A stretch of DNA of 64,000 bases, taken from Sedimentibacter sp. GTDB taxonomy: Bacteria > Bacillota > Clostridia > Tissierellales > Sedimentibacteraceae. Below, piece by piece: positions 1 through 10,400 of the stretch (its first letter is position 1; every line of letters starts with the position of its first letter). The position numbers were made by a program, and so were the translations under genes. The stretch covers positions 38,151-102,150 of the forward strand of contig JAHDLA010000027.1 in assembly GCA_018436705.1 (NCBI GenBank), in the 5' to 3' direction. Below the pieces are notes generated by a model that saw nothing but the letters and a program-made list of their open reading frames with translations, was not told the origin of the DNA and searched no databases.

Positions 1-3000
1 TCCAACCCACGTGTAACATTTTCTGTAACTGTATTGCCCATTTCATCCTCTGATTCGTAAGTATAGCTGTACCTTCCCCCAACCGACAGTTTTGGTGCAT
101 CCTTCGTGTATGATATGCCTCCTGCTTCGCTTAGCACCCATTCGTTTTCTTGATTTTCTTCATAGATATTTATCAAATAACCGTCAAAGCTGCCTTGAGG
201 CTCTTCAACTTCCACATCAACCTGATAATCTCCTCCATTTGATGCAGAAACAGATGCAGGCGGCAACGGAAGCTTGGTATTGGTAAAGCTAAATGTACCG
301 GAAGATATTACAGTTTCACAAAGCTCACCTTCCTTTATACCTGTAACCTTTAAATAATATTCTCCTGTCTCAAGACTGTCAGGAATGTCAAAACTCTCCG
401 TACCTGATGCTATTACACTCTTGTCAGTAGTCTTATAAATAAGCATTCCTTCAGTATCCTCGTGATTATTAACAGCCATGAAACTTAACGACTCAAACTT
501 TTCAAGCTGTGTCCCTGTCCACGATGCTGTTATGTTGCTTCCGGATACCGAAACATCTGTGGAATCAATACCGGCCATTGGAAGTACATTGTAAAGAAGT
601 AAATCAGCTGGTGCATCTGAGGTTACTATCTTCCATTCCTTGTCATAATCTTCCACGTGGGTAAATGTAATATTCAAGCCGGCTTTTCCGGTTGAGGAAT
701 TGTAAGTTAGATTCGCATTTGCTCCACTGTTTTCAGGTGCTTCCATTTCGTATTCCGAATTATATATCTTTATGCCATAGGGTTTTGATTCTGAATCAGT
801 TATACTTATTTTTTCTGCAATTTCTTTTGCCTGCTCTTTTGTATCAGCATTGTAGTTGATTGACAGAATAGCGTCATTTTCTCCCTGTCTCTCTCCGAGA
901 TTGAGAATGTGCTCACTTTTGTCTGCTTTTGATCTTACTCTGGCAGCTGTAGTTGAATCCATCAAAATCACAGGAAGTCCTACGTTATCAACAAGCTCTG
1001 CTTGTGCCATAAACTCAAAATTCGTCCCCACGTGCATATACAGAATTCTGCCTGTTTCTGGATCAGTATATACCGGAACATCATCAACTCCCAAAAGTTC
1101 AGGGAATGATGGCTGAGGAGCTTGCTCTCCAACCCCGAAATCAAGATCTCCGCCCCAGTAGTAACATACCCCTGCATTAATTCCTATTACCTCTATTCCT
1201 CCCCATATTTTCTGAGAATTTGCTCCGAGGAAGACACTACCAAGATGCATTCCTCCTATAAACAGTACTACATCTGGAACATTAACAGAAGCATTCACAT
1301 AAAATTCAAAGAATCCGTCGTCTTCAACAACAATATAACCGCCCCCCGTAATTACCTCAAAAATATTTACACTTACTGAAGCCATAAAGTAAAACTCCGG
1401 ATACCACTCGAATTGAAGCTGTGCATGGTTTAAAACCTTTATATCCGTATCCGCTATAACTCCGTTGCTGACTTTTATCCCGATACCTCTCAAGCTCAAA
1501 GCTAAATCAGCTCTTGCGGAAAATGCCTGCATAATTGACATCTGCGCAGACAACAATATCTTTAGCGGCGGCACGGAATCAGTTGCAAAAATTGTATCAT
1601 ACAGCTTATCAATTCCTCCACCTCCACCCTGAAGCCACACTACTCCAAACCCGTCAATATTTACTCCCGGTTTGAAACCTTTTATAAAGAAATACAGTTT
1701 ATCAGGAACTGGATAACCATCTTTACTTTTAATGTTTATTTCGACTTCCGCCTCAAGCTTTGTAAACTTGCATTTTCCTGCAACTCCTACTTCCCAATCG
1801 CCTATTGTGTTTATAACAAGCTTTGCCTCCATAGTCGGCATTGCCGGTGTATATCCCGGAAGTTGAAGCTCAACCAGCGTATTAAATCCTATGTATTCTC
1901 CCCCAAACAGTATATCCTTAACTTTTATAGATCCCTGCCCCTCATCGGCTTTCTGGTCAAATTTTACCTGATCCTTATGGTATTCCCAAGCACTTCTCAT
2001 ATGCTCTGATGTATATGAATTGTCTTCAAGAAAAGCAATATTTATTTTATCAAACAAATCAAGCTGTACAGGAGATTTTTCCGCATTGCTTGGAATAAGA
2101 AATGAAAGATCCAGCAATGCACCAAAGCCTATTACTCTTCTTACCTCTTGTCCTTCATCCTTTATTATTCCAAGGTCTCCGTAACGAAAGTTAAATATCA
2201 TTCCAGCTATAGTTTGTGCCGCTCCTGCCGCACTGGGCCATATAAGTGAAATGCTCTCCTTATCTGCCATAGGATCCGGACTTACAGGTCGTTTCCCGTT
2301 TTTATTATACGTAATAAGCTCGTAATCTGAACCATTCACAATAGATGTCAAGGCAGAAATACCGCCTTTCCATATTGTAGTTCTCGCACCTGTTGTATAA
2401 AGTTCAGCATCAAAGTCAACATTAATTTCCTGCTGTTCTTGTCCGTACTTATTTATTGTAACTGTAACACTGCCATTTTCCACGTCTATACAGTTATTTA
2501 CAGTCATTACGTTCCTGCCGCTTCCGGCAGATACACCGGTATATTTAAGTACAGTGCCGTCATCGGCAACCTGATCAGTAGGGCTAAACTCACCTTTCAG
2601 TTCAATTAATACCTCGCCAATGCTTGATTTTTCTTTGTCATATGCCGATTCACTTCCAAATGTTTTAATTTCATACATTGAGTCAGTATGTGATGTTCCC
2701 TTTTTTTGCACTATTGCAATTACACCGTAACCATCATTTCTATATGTTTTGTCGTCACTGACCGTAAATTTCATTGCCGGAGCAGATATATCTTTTTTCA
2801 CGGTATCTGTGTAATCTATAACCAGCTGATAATTTCCGGTATTCATCTTTTCTGAAAAAACCACGTCTATGGTGTTTTCCTCTGTATCAATAAGAAATTG
2901 CTCAGAAGGCACAACATAGGATATTCCGTTTGCGTATTCAGGTTTTGCAATAACTTTGTATTCAGATTTATTTTCCAGCATGCTGAAGTTGCTTCCTGAC

Positions 3001-4481
3001 ATAAATAAATGCCGTGTGCCCTCGTTATATATTATTTCGGGAGAAGACCCGGTAAATTTTATTTCAGGCAGTTTTCCGTCTCCTCCGGGACAGAGTATAT
3101 AGCAAATGCCCTCTCCAAGCAGATTTTCCTCCAAAAGCTGTCCGCTTCCGGTTGGATCTACCTGGGAGCTTACATTGTATACCTTAAAGTGAACCTTTCT
3201 GTATTCGGCTTCGTCACCGACAGCCGCATTGAATTTCCACGAAACACTCTTTGTTTCCTCAACTTTAAAATCACTTACTTCCTTTGTGTATGGATTGGCA
3301 TAGCTCGCCTGCGTCTGAGGAACACCATCATCATCTATAGGCGTTATGCCGGTCTGGCAGTAAACAGCAACCTTAACCTTATCATATCTTACAGATGTAT
3401 CAGAAATATAATTTTCAATATATGTTTGTATTGTAAAATCACCTGGATTGCCTTCATCCAACTGTCCTTCATATGTCTTTCCGTCAGGAGACAATATCAT
3501 TGACGGAGGAGATGACAAGTTTACAGCAACAGTACTCTTATTAGAAACTTTTTCGTTGGAATACACTCCATAGTATGTTGCCACCGTTCCGGGCAAGCCG
3601 CTGCTAATTGTTCCAACATTATAGTACAATGCATAAGCGCTGTCTGCAGTGAGATATTTTTTATTGTTTGGGTTTGTAAATGTTATTTCCGGATCCGGCT
3701 CAAAATCAAATACACTTGAAGCTAGGTTATTCCAATGCGCGAATGCAATCTTTTCCGGAATACATTCCTTCTCATTTACAGATGCATTTACTGTGTATGC
3801 TAATATTGTAGGATTATTTACATCATCATAAGCAAAAAATGTTTTTTCATATAAGTTTCCGTCATTATTGGAGTACTGCGCTTCCTTCTCAACTCTTGTA
3901 TAGGTGTTATCCGCTCCGGACATCTCATATATGGCAAAATCCTGATAGCCCAAAGCGGTATCCATCAGTATTCTTGCACTAATATCTGCCGCATTGCCTG
4001 TAGTTTCTGCAGTATACGATATATATGCCATACCATGATTATTGGAACCCATGTTTGCAAGCTGTATTCTCTGTGTAAACTTAAGGTCATCGATTCCCCA
4101 TACAGCAGTTATTCCTGACGCATCCTGTGTAACCGTTACAGCACGGTCAGCCAGCCCAAGAAAGCTGTACTTTCCCCCAAATATATAATCTTTTATATTC
4201 CCGTTTCTCTTCACCCTGAAAGATGTGAATGAGGTGTTGTCATTATCGTTTGGAAATAATAAATTTTTGTTATTATCATCTTTATTCAACTTATCCCCAT
4301 CTGCTGTACATATGTGAAATGACCCATTTTCTGCCGAAACAGACACCTCAAGAAATCCGTTGCTCAGCACATATTCGTCAGGTGCCTGCAGCTGTTCCGC
4401 CACAGCGCGAAGGGGCATATACCCCATCAGCATTGTGACAATTAAAACTATAGAAATTACACGTTTGAAGCCTTGTTTCAT
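1..4481 (-). CDS. Giant secreted surface protein, partial (C-terminus off the left edge)
   Basis: This frame is open without a stop from the ATG at 4481 to the window edge, giving 1493 codons and no C-terminus. The first ~28 residues look like a signal peptide: a basic start (MKQGFKR), a hydrophobic run, then an Ala-rich cleavage region before AEQLQAPDE. The rest is beta-rich, low in Cys and full of Gly, Asn, Asp and aromatic residues, including Ig-like or fibronectin-like stretches. I recognise no catalytic motif. The start lies 12 bp after the stop of the 2640-residue secreted protein, with a GGAGG-type ribosome site, so the two are almost certainly co-transcribed. The likely role is a large cell-envelope or extracellular structural/adhesive protein. 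Any anchor (S-layer homology, sortase) would lie outside the window. Confidence 0.8.
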   Translation of the reverse strand, partial: MKQGFKRVISIVLIVTMLMGYMPLRAVAEQLQAPDEYVLSNGFLEVSVSAENGSFHICTADGDKLNKDDNNKNLLFPNDNDNTSFTSFRVKRNGNIKDYIFGGKYSFLGLADRAVTVTQDASGITAVWGIDDLKFTQRIQLANMGSNNHGMAYISYTAETTGNAADISARILMDTALGYQDFAIYEMSGADNTYTRVEKEAQYSNNDGNLYEKTFFAYDDVNNPTILAYTVNASVNEKECIPEKIAFAHWNNLASSVFDFEPDPEITFTNPNNKKYLTADSAYALYYNVGTISSGLPGTVATYYGVYSNEKVSNKSTVAVNLSSPPSMILSPDGKTYEGQLDEGNPGDFTIQTYIENYISDTSVRYDKVKVAVYCQTGITPIDDDGVPQTQASYANPYTKEVSDFKVEETKSVSWKFNAAVGDEAEYRKVHFKVYNVSSQVDPTGSGQLLEENLLGEGICYILCPGGDGKLPEIKFTGSSPEIIYNEGTRHLFMSGSNFSMLENKSEYKVIAKPEYANGISYVVPSEQFLIDTEENTIDVVFSEKMNTGNYQLVIDYTDTVKKDISAPAMKFTVSDDKTYRNDGYGVIAIVQKKGTSHTDSMYEIKTFGSESAYDKEKSSIGEVLIELKGEFSPTDQVADDGTVLKYTGVSAGSGRNVMTVNNCIDVENGSVTVTINKYGQEQQEINVDFDAELYTTGARTTIWKGGISALTSIVNGSDYELITYNKNGKRPVSPDPMADKESISLIWPSAAGAAQTIAGMIFNFRYGDLGIIKDEGQEVRRVIGFGALLDLSFLIPSNAEKSPVQLDLFDKINIAFLEDNSYTSEHMRSAWEYHKDQVKFDQKADEGQGSIKVKDILFGGEYIGFNTLVELQLPGYTPAMPTMEAKLVINTIGDWEVGVAGKCKFTKLEAEVEINIKSKDGYPVPDKLYFFIKGFKPGVNIDGFGVVWLQGGGGGIDKLYDTIFATDSVPPLKILLSAQMSIMQAFSARADLALSLRGIGIKVSNGVIADTDIKVLNHAQLQFEWYPEFYFMASVSVNIFEVITGGGYIVVEDDGFFEFYVNASVNVPDVVLFIGGMHLGSVFLGANSQKIWGGIEVIGINAGVCYYWGGDLDFGVGEQAPQPSFPELLGVDDVPVYTDPETGRILYMHVGTNFEFMAQAELVDNVGLPVILMDSTTAARVRSKADKSEHILNLGERQGENDAILSINYNADTKEQAKEIAEKISITDSESKPYGIKIYNSEYEMEAPENSGANANLTYNSSTGKAGLNITFTHVEDYDKEWKIVTSDAPADLLLYNVLPMAGIDSTDVSVSGSNITASWTGTQLEKFESLSFMAVNNHEDTEGMLIYKTTDKSVIASGTESFDIPDSLETGEYYLKVTGIKEGELCETVISSGTFSFTNTKLPLPPASVSASNGGDYQVDVEVEEPQGSFDGYLINIYEENQENEWVLSEAGGISYTKDAPKLSVGGRYSYTYESEDEMGNTVTENVTRGL

Positions 4482-4493
4482 ATTATCGCCTCC

Positions 4494-7400
4494 TTATCTC
4501 TGAATATAGACATAGGTTATATAATCTTTTCTGTCCTGCGCACGCACATAAATTGTATAAAATCCTTCATCCGGCAAAGTTATACTGTCTGTTTCTGCCC
4601 TAACGGATTTGGTTTTCATTTGTGCGGGAGTTTTTATGCCTTCTTTCCAAAATACAGTGCTCGGCTCTTTATTAGTACCGTATACCGGCAGATTTTCTAT
4701 AGTCAGTGTTATTTCTCCGGTATTTAAAACCACTGTGCCTTCATTCTCAGCCGCTTCTCCATTTATAAGAAGATTAAGCGAATTCTTGCCGTACACTCGC
4801 AAAATTCGGTCTGATGATGATTTGTTTCCTGAAGTATCCGTTGCTTCATAAGTAACCCTGTACCGTCCAGGTTCAGCAATATCAGTTATGTTTATTGGAG
4901 CGCCATGAACATCGGTTGCAAATACAGCATAATCTTCCACAGTTCCATCTCTGTTATCACTTACTGTAACCCCGCTTTTGAGCATATTTAACATCTCCTC
5001 AGCGCTGATTCCTTCTCTTGCTGATACTACCTGAGATGCAAACAGTATTACAGGTGGCACCTTGTCAGGAAGCTGCACATTGAGATAATTGTACACCTTG
5101 GTTCCCCTAACAGCATCCGTTGCTTCCACCACATAGAAATCAGTATCCTCGGAAGGTGTGAATTCAAATTTTACCCATTTATTTTTCTCGGCACTTACGG
5201 CAGTCCCTCCGTTAAATTTAATATCTCCGTTCTTGCTGAGCTTAACATAAAACTCAACATTCTCATTTTCGGTAAATTGTAGAGTACCTGCATTATCAAC
5301 AGCTCCGTCATCACTGTCTGTTGTATTAAAATAAACTTTCATATTTTTCTTGTCGATCTCATTTATTTTGACAGCGTATACAAAACAATTTCCGGCTTTA
5401 TCAGTGAAATGCATGTCATAAGACCCGTTTGCAGTAAATGTATATTCAAATTCCCTGCCAAATTCTACATTATCTCCGGAAGAATTTTCAGCCATGAACA
5501 CATCCTTATCTGCTGAAAAAGTATACTTAACCCTCTGCATATCATCAGAAACTGCAAAAGAAGCAGAAACATTGAATTCTTCTTTGTCAATACATGTAAC
5601 GCTTCCAAGACTAAGCAAAGCATCCTTCCCATTATAGGAATTAAAATACAAATCCACATCTGCATTTTCGTGGTATGTAACAACGGCACCACTTTGAATA
5701 AAACTTATCTCAACTTTTTCCTTTTCTATTTCTTCTTTTGTTCCCTTATAGTATGCTTTAACATCCTGAACTGTCTTGCTAAACTTAATTTGTGCCGATA
5801 TATCCTTGTTGGTTTGAACTGCAGGAGGAGGATAAATTCCATCATCATAACCTTGCCCTTCACCTACAGGAGTCCACTTAACAGAAATAACTTGAGGAGG
5901 TGACACGTCAAGCCAGTCTACGGGTGCCTCTGTACTGTTGGCATTTCCTACCTGGTCCTTGTAGTAAAACACAAATTCCTCATTATCTTCATACTTGTGA
6001 TAATACTTTCCTCCATATTCTCCTACAGAAGTATCTTTTTCAACTCCTGCTATATTTGTTACAATAATATCCTCATCATTATCAGGCAGCAGGTATCCCA
6101 CTGTTGAATAGAATGTTTCCGCCACATACTCAATATTTGCAGTAGGTATTTCATTGTCAACCTTATCAAAATTCATAAGGGGTAGCGACGTTGCATTACC
6201 ATGTTCATCAACAAGATATATTGTAAATTGTGCATTTTTATCTATTATTACAGCTCTGTCATTTACGGTAATCCCGCTAATAATGTCACTTTCATCTTCA
6301 TAAGCCGGATGATCAACTGACAGTCCTTCTTTCAATATAAGCTTAACCGGGCTTAAATCAGAAATATTGAATATAAGCATGTATCCCTGTGCAGCAGGAA
6401 GGCTTTCAATCGCTTTTTCTATGCTTTCACTGCTATTGAAGCTATCCCTCTGTTTATTTAAATAATCAAGTTTCGAATAAAGCACAACATTATACTCCGG
6501 AGGCATTTCATCCAATTCCATTACAATTACATCATGCTCCAAATACACAGTTGCAGAGCCATTGTTTTTTGCTGAGTCCTCATACTCAAATGTGTAGCTG
6601 TCTCCTGCTTTCGAACCGTCGGTAAATGTGTAGGTAAGCGGACCATTAGTGCCTGTAAGAAGTTCATTACATTTAATTCCTGCCACTACAACATCTGTAG
6701 TAATTGTCTCACCCGGCATCGGTTCTCCTGCCGTATAGTAAATATATGGAGTGACCGATTCAACAGAACGGTCTATATTGGATACATTAATAACTCTATC
6801 CTTTGTTTTTCCTTTGTTCTCTATCGTCAATATAATACTGCCGTTATTCGTCAATGTAATTTCAGCTGATTTTCCGCCTTCTTTAATTATTCCTTCCACA
6901 GAAGTATCTCCGCCATCTTTGCTGATTGTACCTTTTAGCTCGTTTATAACCGCTGCACTATCCTTTGGTATTTCAACCGCAACAGTAACATCATTTTGTG
7001 TAGGCTGCGTCTCCGTATACTTTATATAAGCGTTAAAATCATTAAATGCTGTGATATTTACATTTCCCGTGTAGTTATTTCCAAACAAATCCACATATGA
7101 AATGTTGCATAACCCATCAGAGTATATCGCCGCTGAATCAGTGTCTGCAGAAAACCGCGGATTACTGTTATACGGTCCTGTAACCAGCACGGGAGCTGTA
7201 AAATTCAAATTAACCTTATCATCCGGTGTAAGGAAAGCATCATTATACTTAGGCTCAATATTTTTAGGACTGTACTCAAGATACGTTCCCTCTATTGGAT
7301 CACCATAATATTCATGAAATTCATCTGTCTCATCATCATAGTAATAATCGGTTTCATAACTCTCTGATATATTACCGGCCTGATCGGAACCGCTGAATGT

Positions 7401-10400
7401 TAGCCTTGCACTGTATTCATCCTCTTTGCTGCTGTCATACTTAAATGCTCCCCATATTTCTACAGTCTTTGTCGTCTTATCTTCAGAAAGAACCGAACTT
7501 GTTTTATATATTCCCATTCTGGCATTCTCTGGGGATGTAGCCTCCCACACCCCAACTCCGCTTTCATGAAGAGGTACTTCTACAGATACAAGACCTGGTG
7601 TGCCTGAATTTTGATTAAGCACGGCAGAATAATCTTCATCAAAGCTTAGATATAGCTTCCCATCGATGGCATCATTATCATCAGAAAGCCCAATCTTAGC
7701 GTGGAATTCATTATCGGGTGCACCATAAATTTCTTCTGATTCAACGCGTGGTGCTTCGTTATCAATCCAGTCTATCTTCAGCTTTTTAATATCCACATTG
7801 CCTGCCATATCAGATACGTAGAAGTAATACTCATCATTCCTCACCAAATTTACAGGCCCCATATTTTCTTCCTCTTTATCTTCTGAGCCATAACAATTAA
7901 ATGTTCTTGCCCCATTTACAGCAACTACATTTTCGGCGCTTACTGTAACTGATGATGCCCATCCATCTTCCTTGCCGCTTTCGGTGGCCATGTCAAACCT
8001 TGGTCCGTTGCTTGAAGCTGTTACGGTAATCTGCCTTACAGGCATTATTTCTCCATTTGAAAGACAAAGCTGGTAGCATATTGTATTCGCTTTATCGCTT
8101 ATTACAGGCAGACAGAATCTTCCATCATCTGAATAGCTGCTTTCATTAATTTCTTCGGAACTGTTAACTATATTTAAGTCCATGTCAAAATAATAATCTA
8201 CATTCTGCCATTCAACATAACCCGGAGCATCTTCATCCAATGTGCCTGCAGCATTCCATACTCTTATGCTAGTGGCATACAAGTCAGGATGCTCAGCACT
8301 ATTAACAAACTTTATGGCATTGTCATAAAAATAAACCAGCTTCCCGTTATGAGGTAAACTTCCTTCTACCCCTACGTTCATGCAAAGCGCTCTTTCTCTT
8401 TTGTAACCATCCAAGCCTGGAGAACTCCCTATAAGTATTCTGCTAGGTCCATACTCCAAATCATAGTTTGGATTGTACTCAATTGTATCGCCATAAACAC
8501 ATCTTTCATTTTCGTCAAATGCAGCAACCCTGTAATAATCCAGTCCTTTATCTGCAACTGAAAACCCATCAACAAACATTTCTGTAAAATAAAATTTTTC
8601 CACTATGTCAGAATTTAATGATTTTAGGGATACCTCAAGAGCATAAAAACCTGTGTTATCCGTAATACCATCTGGAATTACAAAGATTTGCTCATTTGCT
8701 GCAGCAATCGGTTTGGTTTTAATCAAAGGATTAAGTTCACTTATTTTTCTATAGCTGTTTCCGTCTGAAAATCTCAAGCCTCCTTCTGTTGAAGCAAAAT
8801 ATCCACTTTCATTCACTCCGTGTTCAGTATAATACAAAGCAACGTATGTATCATCGCTGTCAAAATCCATTTCTTTCGCTCCCCAGTCCGGCACAACCGG
8901 GTTATAAATGGTGAACGGTACTCTGGCACCGTCAAGATTTTTTAAATACTTGGCAGTTCCGCCCGGAACATAATCTTCATCTCCCCATAAGAGCCCTTCT
9001 CTTCCGTCAGCCTGTATACCTTTCCCAAATTTTACCCCTATAGTCTCTGTCCTGCTGTCGACCCAATTCGGTGCCAGCGAAACGGTAAACTCCTGAACAT
9101 TGATATTGCCTTCTATCCTTGTAATTGGAAATTTCACATCTACAATCTCATAGCCCTCTCCTTCTATTCCTGAAGCAGTTGTAGACTCTCCATCAATATA
9201 AGTTCCGCTGTAGTAAAAGCTGTTTTCCTTATCAGGTCCATATAAATCATAACGCTCAAGATATACTCCGTCCGCCGTATCCAGATAAAAAGCTGTGCTG
9301 TCACCACAACCATGCTCATTAAAATCCACATGCACAGGCAATGCTTCATTATCAGAATAATCCCACACATTTCTAAGCTGCGGCGTATATCCATATGCAG
9401 TTACAAATGTTACATCTATTTCACCGTAATACGACAAACTTCTACCATTATATATATATGATGGTATAGGATTGAGCATGGAGCCCAAAAAATACATATC
9501 GTCTTCATTTAATTCATCGCTGTTATCTAGCAGATAGCCTCCACTGTCACTAACTGTTACTTCTGCCTTATACCACTTAGAATATGATGAAACCATTGGG
9601 TTTTTGTTTATTGAATCGTCAGATTTCTCTACAACCCTAAGAGCATAGAGCAAATCATCCCTTCCTTTTTTAGTATCTAATAAATAATCATCCATACTGG
9701 ATATCTCTGTAACAAAATATTCTTTTTCCTTTTCAGGATTTTTAATCATAATTACAGACGTTGCTGGAAGGCCGTTTAAACTTGCACTGCCTCCTGAATA
9801 AGAATTTAAATCCATACCTATTTCAACAGTATCAGCCGGTATATCCAAGCCCTTTTTTATTTCTATATTCGGATTTGCCTTTGTTAAGTCTAGCGTGCAT
9901 GGTATTATCATATATTCCGACTTGTTGCCATTTTTGTCAGATGCTCTGACAGTAAGATCTAATTCTTTAATCTCACCTGCTCCGTACTCAGAGCTTTCTA
10001 TTTTTATTTTCAAAACTTTATCTGTTGAACCGCTCTCCGCCTCGCCTGTAAAATTTATCCATTCATTGGAAGGCCCTTCACCACTGTAAGTCCACTGATA
10101 TTCAACATCATTTGGGTTAGTTCCTACAGAATCTTTTATTATAATATAAGCGGATAGTGTTCCTTCGTCGTCAGCAAAATTAAAGTCCTGCCTATAACCA
10201 GAAAAAATTATTTCCGGCCCCACAAGGTCTGCTGAATAATTCATTACAAAGCTGTTTTTTCCTTTATTCTGTGCATAATCACCGGGCAAAACAACTATTT
10301 CAGAATCAACCATATTGTATTTTTCTTTGTCTAATAGTCTTATATGTATATAGTTTCCTACCTCGACTTGATTAAATACCATAGTCATCAAGTTCTCTTT

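Noticed and set aside
3009..3503. A 164-codon rightward open frame inside the left giant gene
   Set aside because: It lies opposite a continuous signal-peptide-bearing frame, is rich in Cys, Ile and aromatic residues as antisense shadows are, and has no ribosome site.
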